From positions 13,797,933 through 13,861,932 of the forward strand of contig ML664173.1 of assembly GCA_007570785.1 (NCBI GenBank): a stretch of DNA of 64,000 nt. The letters are read 5' to 3'. The notes under the pieces were generated by a model. The model had not been told where the DNA came from. It made no database searches and saw only the letters and a program-made list of their open reading frames with translations. Positions 34,446-46,500 of this stretch are shown piece by piece. The translations under genes were made by a program, and so were the position numbers. Numbering within the stretch: the first letter of the stretch is position 1; each line of letters opens with the position of its first letter. Source of the DNA: Antilocapra americana (lineage: Eukaryota > Chordata > Mammalia > Artiodactyla > Antilocapridae).

Positions 34446-34570
34446 AAGCCCCTTCCTTAGGTGTGGATTGGAAAAGAGAAGGCATTAAAACTCTACTACA
34501 AGCTGTGCCAGTCACCATTGTTATTAACATGCCAAAGGCTGGCTGTTCAGCACCTTCCCAGCCCTCTGCA

Positions 34571-34785
34571 GGGCTTCTCAGTTGGAGCTATGATAAAGAA
34601 CTCACCTGCCAATGCAGGAGACATAAGAGACTCAGGTTCAGTCCCTGGATTGGGAAGATCCCCTGGAGGAGAGCATGGCATCCCACTCCAGTATTCTTCC
34701 CTGGAGAAGCCCCATGGACAGAGCCCAGCGGGCTACAGTTGCAAAGAATCGGACATGACTGAAGTGTCTTGGCACGCCCGTGCAC
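34571..34785 (+). mobile_element. Bov-tA: Bov-tA SINE
   Basis: Diverged Bov-tA: head 'gggcttctcagttggagcta', body 'atcccactccagtattcttc', end 'aatcggacatgactgaagtg'. It is the last young SINE before the 28-kb insertion-free zone. Confidence 0.9.
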
Positions 34786-35838
34786 AACCTGCTGTGGGCT
34801 GGTATGTGTGTGTGTTGGGGGTGCAAGGGGTGCCTTCTGAAGTCCGTGTGTCCCCAGGGCTGAAAGGAAAGAGACTCTACTGCGGGAACCATGACAGTGT
34901 TATTGGTAAATAATCTTCAGGCTCACAGCCTGAGGAGAGCCAGGAGCTGTGTCCTTCTCTTGCTTGCTCCTTCCTCTCTTGAGGTCTCTGGGCCCTGAAG
35001 GCCACAGATTGACTGAGAAGGAAGCCGCCTTTGCACTGGAGGCTGGCTGGAGCAGCTAGCTCTGCCCTCATTCGGGGTGGCCCTCCTTTTCTCAAGAACC
35101 AGCCTCAGTGGAGTGTGTTTCCAGGAGAGCCCGGCTCCCTTTACTTTCCAGAGCTGCATCTACCGGTGAGGGGTTCTTCGAGATGCCATCACCCTGGGTC
35201 TCATGGATGCGCTTTCTGGTTTTGTGTACGGATGTTTCCAATACATGCATGCATGCAGCTATGTTTGTTTCTGGTCCCAGGGAAAGTTGTGCTGTCATGG
35301 GCTGGGGGTTGGCACCACCTTGGCGGCAAGAGCCCCAGGACACCTTTTTTGTCCATTACATTCCACGCCTGGCTGGGCTCTCTGCCTGCTGGGTGAGTAC
35401 TGACCCCCTGCACTTTTCCAGCTTAATTTCCAAGTGTTCTTTAGGCAGAAATTACAAGTGCTGTTAACTTGAGAACGAAGTTCGGAGCCTGGCACCCGAA
35501 CTTCTCCGCCCATCTCCTGGAGACTGGGGTGCTTCATGCACAAACTGACAAAGAGGCAGCTGCGATCACGATACTGAAAGGCGAGAACAAGCAGACTGGC
35601 TAACCCATACCTTCGTCTCAGTGCTTTTTGGGTGCACACAGACCTTTCCGGTACCGTCTGCCCTTCTGCTGGCCGGCCTCTTGCATAAGACCTGGCTGCC
35701 CCCAGTTCAGTCTTTCTGAAAAACATGTTTAGTCCCCCCTCCAGAGAAACTAAAAACACAGACACTCGTTATGCCTTTTCCTGGAAGCATTCTATAGCTC
35801 CAGCCTGGGAAAGCTTCCAAAAGTTTTCCAAACCAAAG

Positions 35839-35866
35839 ATAATAATAATAATAATAATAATAATAA
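35839..35866 (+). repeat. (AAT)n microsatellite
   Basis: About nine perfect trinucleotide units. Likely length-polymorphic. Confidence 0.95.
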
Positions 35867-38800
35867 AGAGTGGGGGAGGAGAGAAGTTTGGGCAAACGTT
35901 CCAGTTGATTAATGTTCAAGGGAACAGACTTGGATTGTAGGGAAAGAAAAAAGGAAGGGTTTTCCAGGTCAATTTAAACATTTGTGCTGTTTGCTTTAAA
36001 GGCAATTCCAAAATTGCTGGCCTCCCCAGAGCCATTTTTTTGGAATCTACCCAAAGGGCAAAAACTTACCGTCCCTTCCCCCATCTGGAAAGCTTTCACA
36101 CCAGGGGCCCTACTCATTCTTGAGCTCTGGCTTCAGAGAGAAGGACTTTCCCAACCTTCCAAGATTCCTTGCCCTCCCTCACCCGGCTGACCCACAGGAG
36201 TTTGTGTTTGCTCCACCCTGCAGCAGCTGCATCCCAGCTGTGGCGTCGTGAGGAAACATTTAAGAATCCTCTGGCCGGAAAGGTACATGAGAAATGTGTC
36301 CTCACCTGAACGTGGGCGGGGACCTGCAAACAGAGGCACCTCAAGGAACAGATTCTGGACTTTGGGTTCCCTTGGTGAAGAGCCAGCTGTCAGCTAACAG
36401 GAAAGGTTTTTAGTGGTCTTACGAATAAAAGACTGCTGATCAGCCTGCCCCCCTCCCCCTCCCCCCACCAACCCTTGCTGTGAAATGCAAGAAAAGGAAA
36501 GTCAAATAGATTTGTGAGGCAGTCAAAAAATATTTCACTTACTCATGAGCGCTCATCTTTTTAATTAAAGCACAGCCTCTTGCTCAAAACAAGCCTTTGG
36601 AACAACAGAGTAAACAGAACCTTAATTTAGGGATTTGCCAGCTGATGTTGACTACTGTGGGAAGGTTACAGCAGCAACTTGGAGACAGCCGGTGGGGCGA
36701 ATGTCTCCTAGGAACTTCCCTTTTCTTCCAAAGATGGGAGGATTCAGGTGCAGAGAGAGGGACCTCAGAGACCAACAAGGGTCCTTTCAGTGTATCGAAG
36801 TTGGCCAGACAGGGCAAGCCTGAGCAAATGGCTTTTCTGGCAGCTGAAGCTCTCAGCAGCTGTCAGGACAAATGCCACCAAGCCATCCTGGTCTCTGGGA
36901 GTGCTCCACCTTAACTAGGGTCTCTCTCTTCCATCTCTTTGCCATCATATTATCTTCTGTGACTGCACCACAGTCCCTCAGGTAAAGGATAGCCCATCTC
37001 ACTATCCGGTTTGAGAAAAGTCTGCAGCAGCTGAGCTCCACATTGTTTTATCCTGGCTTTTTCATTTCCTGGCTCCTGAGATTCTGTCCCTTTTCCCTAG
37101 CATCCATGGTGGCCCAGCCAGACAGCAACAAATTAACAGCCTTGGAAATGCTCTGAGAACTCAATATCCAGGGTGAGGACCTCCATGAAGTCCTCCATGA
37201 ATTCCTGGTGCTGAAACGGATATGGAAATTTAGTAGGAGAGCTGAGGGCCTGCCTCCCAGGGAGGCCCCCCAGCTATTGTGAAAGCTTCCTTCTACCCAT
37301 TTCTTCCTGCTTCTGCTGTCCCACTTCAGACACTGCCTTACCATCCACCACTTAACATCCCAAGGTCAATAGTGCCTCGGCCAGCACCCCACCCCCCACC
37401 CCCCCACAACCCACTCACTTTCCATTCAGGTCCTTTTAGATGCAGTCTGCATGGTTGCCATGGAGAGCATTCCCACCCATCCCCACCCTCACCCCCGGTA
37501 CCTTTGGGGGCTCTTAGACCCTAGAAGGAAAGCACCAGGAAACCCCAAATCTGCTCCGTCCTGAAAACAATGACTTCCAGGGTCCGTGCCAGACACATTC
37601 ACAGCGCCAGAAATAGACTCATTGTCCTCTTGTGCAATATCCAGGAATTTGGTGAAACTCATCATATTTCAGGTTACCGATAATGCAAGTTTGGAAACTG
37701 AAACAGGAAGGAACACAAGCTGAAAAAGCTTTTATCCAGCCCACAGCATTTCTCTTGCCAGATGCAAGACAGTTTGTGTTTTTCTTTTTTGGTTGTTGTT
37801 TTTTGTTTTTTTTCCAGCAGTACTTTGGTGGGGTTAAAATTAGCTGGCAGCACTCTGGCCACATGCGAGAGAGCAAAACAAAAGGGAGTTGTTCCCTGGC
37901 AGCCCCTGAAGTGGACCTTCCTAATCCACGGACTTCTGGGAAGCCCACTCCTTGGGTCTTGCAAGAGAAGGGCCACACCACCGACTCCCCTCGGTCATTA
38001 TTCTACTGTAACGGGCAGAACCTGGGTATGGTCTAAGCTGTTTGGAATCTCAGGGTGTGCCTCCATTTAGGAAGACACTGAGGGCTCCAAAATGGCTTTT
38101 TCGAATCTTCCCATTTGGGAGAGGAAGGTTGCAAAAAGGAAGAACTTTTGAAGGCAACAAAGAAGCAGACACTACAAGGATGAGAGAGATGTAGGAAGTG
38201 GGGGGAGGGGATAGTGTCCGAAATGTGAGCATGGGCACCACCTTACTGCTCTGGGCATGGCTAAAATGTGAAATCATACATCTGAGCTCCCCGTAGCCAG
38301 CACTTTGGATAGATTCTTTATCTATGGACCCTGATGAGAGGCGCTCATCGTGATCTGCTTTGTTCTTTCCAGCTTAAAACTGTCACCAGAAGCCCTGGAT
38401 GAAAAATACAGCCTCTGATTCATACACACAGTCAGGAAACATCCCTCGCGTTCAGTGCAGAAACATGTCGGTCAACCTGGGAAAGAAATCACTACCGCGA
38501 AGTATGCTTTTGGCTTGCCAAAGCTTAGCAGCTGTGAGAGCCAAAAATTCAGCTGCCTGGATTTTCTGGGGAAGGTGGGGGTGAGTATGGGGAGGGTGGT
38601 ATGGGCTGGGGGTGGGGGAGAAAGAGGGACTTTCTGAATCACCTGATTTCTGCCTCCAATTCCTGTTTAATTCCAAGCCAGAACACACCTCGAAACGTCT
38701 CAAAGGCCAAATGCTCCTAAAAATCGCATTCAACACTACCCCTTCAAGCCTTGCGCCTGCTGGCAAGGTGAAGCAGATGGCCTTTACTGATTATTTATTT

Positions 38801-40644
38801 GGAAGGGGCTCCTCGAAGTAAGGAAATTCCAGCGAGACAGAAAGCCTAGGCCAGAATTGCTGTGACAATCACAACCAGACTACTAGAGAGAGGCAGGTTA
38901 AAAGACACTGCAGCGAAGCCCCAGGAACCTGGGGCATTCTACATCTTTCTCCAATCCAGCCTCCATGTCAGCCATGCATTTATGAAGAACTACTTCATTT
39001 GGTTCAAACTTCTGTGGTAATCAAGAGTTTGTGTGAGCTCTGTAGAGTCTGTTTTGTCAAAGGGGCTTCACAAACCAAACAGGCCTCTGACTTGGTTCTT
39101 ATCCTGAAGCCCTCATTATACAGACAGACCCAACAGAAATTCCCACTGCCTTAACGCCCAGCACAGAAAGTCCTCTTTAATAAACATACACCATTTTTCA
39201 GTGGAACAGCCTCGAGGTGTCAAAAGTACATAAAGGTCTGAAAGCTGAAACCTTAGATAAACAGTATGCTGAAATATATTTAGCAGAAAATATTGAAAGC
39301 CACAGGAAAAATATGTTCTCTTCCTGGGATGTTAACGAAGGTTTAGGTTCAGGAAACCTTCAGGAAATAGCGAGTTGGGTTGAGAAGGAATACTGCTCAA
39401 TGTAAATAAATCACTAAACCTCCTTGGCCTCCACAGGCCTTGGCTGGAATGGAGTATTTCATTTTTTCCCCCCATTAAACAGGCCACCCGGAGAGTTGGC
39501 ATTACAGACCTGAACTTGTACCAAATCTGAGTGTGCTATTTTGTTTCTGTACATTGAATCAGAAGGTGTTTCAAATAGAAGCTTGTGCAAAATGGGGGTG
39601 GGGGTGGGAAGCAGCCAACCAGACAGGCGCACCCTTACTCTCAGCATAAATGAAAGACCTGTTCCACCTCCAGTCACCCAATGTCTTGTCTCTGACAGTG
39701 ACATACCCTCTGTTTTTGTTGCCTAGGGTGATGTCATGCTCATTCTAAAGCCCAAGGGTTCTAAGGTACTGGGTTGCCTCTGTTGCAATAGGATGCCTTC
39801 AGAAAGACCCCAGATTTCCTGAAGTCTCAGGGTAGGTAGAGAGAACAAGTAAAGGAACGGGCACCCAATTCTCCCCAAGATGGATGCTCCATGATGTAAG
39901 TGCCTGGCTAAAATATCTGGCATCTTTGCCAGGTTTAAGTTGCCAGCCAAATATTATTAAAAAGATAAAATACACGCAAACTGTGCAGAAGGCAGGACTG
40001 GTGTGTTTACATCCGGGTTGTGATGACTCAAAAGATTTGGACTTGCTGAAAAGCTCTATTAAAAACACAGCTTTGTGAGAGCCCCCCCCTCCCGCCACAG
40101 AGCAGAAGGAAGCAGGAGGGGGTGGCGATTGTTTGGGTGGGAAGTGGGGGGTTTGGGGGGGTACGCTGACCTGCTCAAGGGATGGTTAAGGAGGCCCGTG
40201 GGGCCGCTGGTTGGCACTGAAGGCCAGGGAAGCGCTCAGAGGCTCACGGCACCAGAGCGGGGAGGGTTAACCTTTTTTTCCAGAACATTGATTTCACCAT
40301 CTCACCGACTCGCGGGAGGCGGGGCGGGAGCGCGGAGCGAGAGCCTGCCGCGCCGCGAGGAGGCTGCGGATCACAAGGCCATTCTGATAGCCTCCCGTCC
40401 CCATGGCAACCGCGACGGCATTTATCAGTTCCTTCTGCGCACAGGCACAGCGAAATCTGCATTGCACATGGCAGGCTTCCAGCATCCCGAATGAAAGAGC
40501 ACTTTGAACGGCTGCCAGGTTTGGGAAGGAGCAGAGCTGTCAGGGCTGCTTAGAGCTGGCAGTTTATACCGGGGAGGCTCTCGCTTCCCAGAATCCTCCG
40601 GGCCTGGCGCGCTGCCAAGTGCTTAGCGGAAGCTAAAAAGTAAC

Positions 40645-40682
40645 TCGCTCCCCTCCCCCTTCCTCCCCTCCCCTCCCCCCCC
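40645..40682 (+). repeat. polypyrimidine tract
   Basis: About 38 nt with only C and T, with C-runs of three or more throughout. The minus strand is G-rich and could form a G-quadruplex or triplex. Confidence 0.8.
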
Positions 40683-42153
40683 AACGCCATTCACCGCAGC
40701 AGCGCTCTCAAAAATTTTCCACATGTCCTGTGTCACCCAGTGCAGCCTGTACAATGAAAACCAGAACGCCGGCTCCCCATGGCCGGCCTTTTATTAATCA
40801 CTGGGGGAGAGGCCAGGCTGGGATCAAGACACTTGACAGTCTGGAGGACCGGGTCTCCGCTGTACTTGCCAGAACCCACTGGGTGTGAACCTGTGTGCGG
40901 TGTGCGTGCGTGAATGTGCCTTTTTTAGGTCTGAAAAATACATTTAAAAAAAAATAAAAGCAGCTTCAGGACTGTAGACACCCTGAATAGAGCTTGTAGA
41001 CACCCTGAGTACGGGGACCCCTCCCCCGTAGTGGGGGGGGTGGTGATGCGGTGGGGGTGCGGGTTTTGGTTGGGTGCTTCTCAGCTTTCATTTAGGTTGG
41101 GGAATTGAGGTCATGTAGGCAACGTTGTTCAGATCCAGCCTTTCCAAGAGCCCTGGGGAAGAGGGTTGTTACTGAGAGCCGAGTCTTTTCTGGAGCTTTC
41201 CTCGGGTGTCCGCGGTGAGAGCTCTGAGACCACCGATGGGAAGGAAGCTGGAAGATGATTTTCAATGGAAAGTTTACCAGATAAGTTCTGACTGTCAGGC
41301 ACAGCCCAGAGCACAAGGGCTTCTACTAGCAGAAGCCGCAAATTGGCAAAGCATTCACTGTGCTGAATCTTTTTTCTTTTTTTTAAATCATAATCTACAC
41401 TGAGATCAAGGGCTTGGGCTTTATTTTCCAGCACAAATAGAACGAAAATTGTCTGCTGCTTAGGCGGTTGGATAGAGTTCAGGAAAACTATGTCTGGCAT
41501 TAATTCCAAAGTGGAGGTTTTGGTTCAAGCGAGGCCCATTAATTTCAGTAAACTGTTTTCACTAGTCCAGACCCTGCTGTGCAAGGACTATTTATTACCT
41601 TTTGCTAACCTGATGTCTGCAGAGTTGTAAAGCAAAGGGGAAAAAAAAAACTAGGGAGGAGATATCTATATCTTGAATCAAATGGGTTCTGCACCTTTCC
41701 TTTGGGGGCCATGTTTTAGGGGGCATTTTCTGTCCCTGATTTGTCTTTATCAGACTTTTTCTTTTAAATCCATCTTGCAATGAATTTGAGAAAAAAAAAA
41801 AAATCCTGATGGAGAGGATCCTGGCGAGAGCAAATATCTGTCTCCTGCCCCCTTCAGAAGGGTACCTCCCAGCCACAGAGATGTTTTGTGTGCCTGTCCC
41901 TGGCTTCCAGGCTGCAGGTCCAGTGCAAACCCCTGACATGAGTCACCCTGACCATCCGGTCTAAAATACACCTAGACAGTCCATTTTGGCGTTTGTTCTC
42001 CCTAGGAATTTTACTAGCTGCCTTAGAAAAGCACATAAATTGCTTCCCCCTCCTCTTTTTGCCATGCCTCCTCTCTTCATTCCCACCCCTCCCCAGTCCA
42101 TCTTGATGTCATTTCAAAGGGAAGGATGAAAAGGGGGGATTTGTCAGGCGGTC

Positions 42154-42183
42154 AGGTTTGTGAATGTGTCTTTCCAGCCCCCA

Positions 42184-42219
<36 letters not shown>

Positions 42220-42293
42220 GTGAATGTCTTTCCAGCCTCCAACACACACAGACACACACACACATACACACACACACACACATACACACACAC
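42154..42293 (+). repeat. duplicated unit with (CA)n microsatellites
   Basis: Two copies of a unit that starts 'aggtttgtgaatgt', contains 'ctttccagcc' and then a CA repeat lie side by side, at 42154-42213 and 42214-42293. The second CA tract is interrupted by G and T ('acacagacac', 'acacatacac'). Confidence 0.9.
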
Positions 42294-42299
42294 CCCTGA

Positions 42300-42759
42300 G
42301 AATGTTAATCAGAATTAAAAGCCAGTCAGTACTATTAAAGCATCAAACATGCAAAGGTAGAGAAGGAGGGGGCATATGAGGGGTAGAGACAGTGGAATGG
42401 AATATGCGGAATATAATTCAGTCCTCTGCGCCGACTTGTTGAAATAAAGGAGGGGAAAGGTAGCACCAATTTGGTTAGCTTGTCAAATGTCAGAATTACT
42501 GGTCTTTTAACTACTCTCCCCATTCGCAACCCCCGCCCCGCCCCGCCTCAGCACAGTCAAGTTTTGTGCCTTTCCCAAGTGTGATTAATCTCTGGCAGAG
42601 GCCAGAAACAGGAGTAGATTTCTTGGCCGCCCGTTCTGATAAACAATCTGTTCTTGGGAAGAGTAGGTGAAGGTGGCGTAAGGGAGGGGGTGGGGGTGGC
42701 GATCTGCGGGCCTTGTTGGGGGGTTAGGGGAGGGGGAGGAGGGGGAGGGGAGGGGGCTC
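42300..42759. other. intergenic, G-rich toward the right
   Basis: No gene is recognised. A strongly G-rich stretch at 42727-42756 (runs of four or five G separated by A) could form a G-quadruplex just upstream of the CpG-rich block at 42760. Confidence 0.55.
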
Positions 42760-43110
42760 TCTAGTCCCGCCCTCGCGGCCAATGCAATTGCCCTTCCTTT
42801 GGAGCGCGTGGTTTTGGGGTGGGTCAGGTTTCCTGGCTTTCAGAATGTGCGCAGACAGTGGGCCCATTCTTGCTGCCAGTTCACGGCGTTCAGGAAACGT
42901 CGGAGGGACACCGAGGGCTCGGGGAGGGGTTGGAGAGCGCTCGGGAAAGGGAGGGGACGGGAGCCCGCGAGCCCGAGGATTCAGACCCCAGGTCGGATGC
43001 TCCGGCGCGGCCGACCGCGGGCTCCTACGCTGGGAGCAGCCCAGCGGGGAAACCGAGGCAGCCGCTGGGAAGGCTCGGGGCAGGGGGCGGCGGCGGTAGA
43101 AGTATTGTAA
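42760..43110. promoter_or_regulatory. CpG-rich block, candidate promoter or enhancer
   Basis: CpG-dense sequence about 8 kb upstream of IRF2BPL. There is a CCAAT box at 42779-42783 and a G-quadruplex-prone tract just to its left. Overlapping frames of 84-184 codons are present in three frames, as expected from GC-rich DNA, and none has a known domain. It could be a promoter of an unannotated non-coding RNA or a distal CpG element of IRF2BPL. Confidence 0.4.
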
Positions 43111-45739
43111 AGCGAAACTGGGAGAGCCAGAAGATGTTCACAACAAAAGGAGGGGCTATTTCGCGGCGTCGGAGGCCTCTGGTATGGAAACTCCATAGGC
43201 AAGAACACTGGCTGTGGGTTTTGCAGCGGGTTCATTGTGTGGGCAACCAGGCAGCGAGCGGCGATATGAAAACGTGGGGAGGGGAAGAGTCTTGGGCTGA
43301 AGGGAAATCAGTGCCGAGAAGGCTGCGCGCGGCTGGGAAATGTCACCAAGGAGAGTGCAGTGGCACCGAATAAAAGATGAATAATCGGCTACCTTTTGGA
43401 AAAGGAGTGTAGTATAAAATTATTAACAAACGCGAGAAACCCGCGTCTTCTCAGCCTGAAAAGCAAACCCTCACCTCCTGCCTCTCCTCTCCAACACACA
43501 CACACCCCACCCCTCGTCTACCCTGCATCCTAGCCGCCTCGGCCAGGCTCGTTTTCCTTTGGATTTAATTACATGAAAATGCTGAACAAAAAACCTGTAA
43601 TTACACCCTTAGTCCCTGCTACTCAGGCCCAGCACACTTCCTGCTTAGTTTTGTTTTTTGAAGAAGAGGTCATTGCCTCTTTTCATTTCAAATTGACCAA
43701 AACAAAAAAGTAAAAGCCTCCAATAAATCCCAACTGCTGCGAGCTTCGGCACCACCAGGAACTGGGGATGGGAAATCCTTGTTGGTCTAGGAGAGATGAG
43801 ACAGCCTACCCTGGCTATTGTCTCCTAGCTTTTAGGTCCAGAGGCAGTCACTGTTTGTCCATCAGCCCAGAAAAACAGAGATGCTGAGCTGGCCAGGAGG
43901 ACGACTGAAGAGTATGGATCAGGCCTCAATTCTTCTAGCTATTTTACCTAGAAAGATTTAGTGCTGCAAAGGAGATTCCTGACAACGGCTTGCCTTTCTA
44001 CACCCCTAAGGTATTAAAATAGAGATACTCACTGTAAGCCCCCAAAATCTGGAAAACAGGTGTTAATATCAACACTTGGCAGATGAGGAAACTGGGCCCA
44101 GAGAGAATAAACAGACTGCTCTATGTCAGTCATGTGGCTGGCGGGGATGTGTCGTACAAGCACTGTCTCTGATGACTTTGGGGCTTTTTCTTCAGGAAAC
44201 TAGGACATCTAGGAGTAAATGGAAGCTTCTAGATTCTGGGCTAGAGCCAGTCTGGCTTCATTCATCATTAGATCCCTAGGGCTGAGAAAGTGTTCTCTAA
44301 ATAGTTGAGTAACCTAATGAATGGCATTAGAAGGGCACACGTTTAGGAGCTAGGAGATGGAAACCCACTAGGCCCTCTGGCACCCAAGCTTCTGCTTTGA
44401 AACAAAATGGAAGTGATGAGAATAGCTTCACACTTATCCGGGCACGCCAGGCTTGAATCCTCTGGGTCTGGCCAGAGAGGGAAGTTGAGGTTATCCAGAT
44501 GGTGGTCCTCTAGATGGGTCAGGGTTGAGGGCTATCTTTGTCCCATGATTTCCAGCTCCTGTGGTACCTATCCCAGGCTTGATTGTCAAGGTATAGGCCT
44601 CTCCTAGGCTAGAAGTGCTTTGAGGGGTAGCGTGACATAGTCATCAAGTGGCTTCCCAGACCAAGTACAGGACAGTATCTATTGGGTGGCTGCACACACA
44701 GTCCATATTACCTGAATCTGGTGAACACAAAGGTTTGTTACTTGTGTGATATGACTTACGGGTTTGGAAAGAGGCTACTTCCACCATTAAGTGGATCTTC
44801 TCCACTCCCTTCTCTTTCATCATGCAGCCTGGGGGTCCTTCTCAGGTGTGGACATTTAAAATCTATTAAGAGCTATCCTCAGTAAGGGGAATTCAGTAAG
44901 TTCCTAAACACTTCAGCATGTGCTAACAGCTTCAGATTTTCCTCCATCACCTCTACCTAGAGGCAGGGTATAGAAAACCCAGGAAGGTCTCAGGAAATGC
45001 CTGGGAATCATGGCTACACAATTTTGCTCAAAGCTGAATGGTGACTGATTTTAACTCCCCGAAAACTAGTGCTAATTTATGCATAATCTCCCATCTACTG
45101 GCACAGTAGTGGCATTCTTCACCTGGAAATTTCTGCAGGAGAGGCATTTTAACTTTCTTGCAGTTTCTTACAGACAGGTAGGTACCCTCACCCCCATCCT
45201 CCAAAAGAGGCTGGCACCCCTGGAACAGAAAGAACGCCGGATTTAGAGCCAGAGAACCCGGTTTTCAGTAATTTTGGACTCGCTCTAGATGTGCTTTCCT
45301 GACCTACACAGGAGGGTGTTGAAAGTAACACCTAAGTCACAAGGCTGGTGTGGTGATTAGTGAGATAATGTCTGGGAAGGCATCTCTGGACAAATGCTGG
45401 TCATTCTATTGTTCATAATCATTTCCATTTTATTATGTACATTATAATATTTATCTTCCACACAGGCCAATGAGACCAATTATACCCCTTTTACGGACCA
45501 AGAAATACAGGGTCAGGTGATTTGGTCAAGGTCACAGAGCTATTTAGGGTCAGCCAAGTGCAGGTGGAACATCATAATGTTAAGTATGTACTAAACGCTA
45601 AGCGCCTCCTCTCACTCTCTCCCGAGTTTCGGGTTGAACCGCCTAGCTAAGCAAGATGAGTCCAAATACTTGGCGATGTTCCTGGCCCATGCACCCCAAC
45701 CGGGGACAGCACTGAAGGCTGCCCTTCTGTACCAGACTT
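43111..45739. other. intergenic with old MIR fragments
   Basis: No gene is recognised. The part 43370-43700 is AT-rich, unique-looking and could be conserved. MIR-like pieces occur at 44050-44140 (reversed), 45225-45405 (plus) and 45455-45570 (reversed, 'aaggtcacagagctatttag'). Confidence 0.5.
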
Positions 45740-46500
45740 GACCGAGGACAGTGAGGCTGCAGCAAGGGCTTCCCGCTCTGACGCCCCGCCTTCTGGCAGC
45801 CCCGGGGCAGGAAAGCGCCGGCGACGACGGGTCTCTGAAGCCGGGTGGTGGAAATCCCCAGGCTCTGGTGCGGGCCGGTGGGAACCCGCGGGCACGCTGG
45901 CTCCCTGCTCAGGCCCCGGGCGCACGCGGGGTGGGGCTGGAGGGTCTGAGCACCTGTGGTCCCGACGCTCGCCGCCCACTTTCGCCCTCCAAGCCCCCCC
46001 TTCCCGATTTACCCCGCTCCTTGGGGTGTGGATGTTTGTTTTACCCAAACGGATCGGTGAATAGCACCCTTGTCTGGCGCTTCCCACCCCCGCCCCCATC
46101 CCCTCTCTAGGGCTGGTCCCTGGGAGGCTCATTCCAGGGTTCCTTGATTTTGGGGACCTGAAAGAACACACGAGCTTTTGCTGAGGACAGCGCTGGGCTC
46201 CCCGCCCCCCCCCCCCGTGCCCTGGCACGCTGGCCAGGAGAGGAAGCGGGGAGGAGGCAGGAACCAGACGCGACTCCCCCCGCCCCGAGCCTTTCTTCTC
46301 TTGCCTGCTCCCCGCCCCTTCGGGAAGAAAGCAGTCAAGAGATCTGATCGCTCGCCGCGGCCGCCACGCCAGCACCAACCACTACGTTCTCCTCTCCCTT
46401 CCACCCAGTTTTGCACGGAGCGCCCGGCTGCCCGCGCGCCCCGGGCTGGGCAGGTCCCAGCGGGCGGTGCAGCCTCCCCTCCCCCGGGGGCTCTTAGCGA
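45740..46500. promoter_or_regulatory. CpG-rich block, candidate regulatory element
   Basis: GC- and CpG-rich unique sequence with GC-box-like and C-run stretches (for example near 46200 and 46290). Frames of up to 243 codons are open in both directions, which is typical of high-GC DNA and not evidence for a gene. It is separated from the IRF2BPL island by about 3.5 kb. Confidence 0.4.

Larger units (their letters stand above)
34786..42150. other. intergenic, free of young insertions, no gene recognised
   Basis: I see neither ruminant SINE/BovB/L1 insertions nor a gene. It contains an (AAT)n microsatellite (35839-35866) and a polypyrimidine tract (40645-40682). The stretch about 40300-40620 has a raised CpG density with a run of purine-rich GC sequence. 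G-rich tracts occur near 41031-41065. All open frames (up to about 156 codons) overlap frames on the other strand. Confidence 0.55.

Noticed and set aside
39217..39405. 62-codon open frame with coding-like composition
   Set aside because: It is a short stretch in AT-rich intergenic DNA. I recognise no homologous protein, and there is no promoter, splice-site or poly(A) context to support a gene or pseudogene.
42184..42293. Regularly spaced repeats resembling an array
   Set aside because: They are CA microsatellites in a two-copy duplication; there are no spacers of the type seen in CRISPR arrays, and the organism is a mammal.
45647..46378. 243-codon minus-strand open frame
   Set aside because: It is GC-rich noise in a CpG-rich block, open on the opposite strand too, with no recognisable domain.
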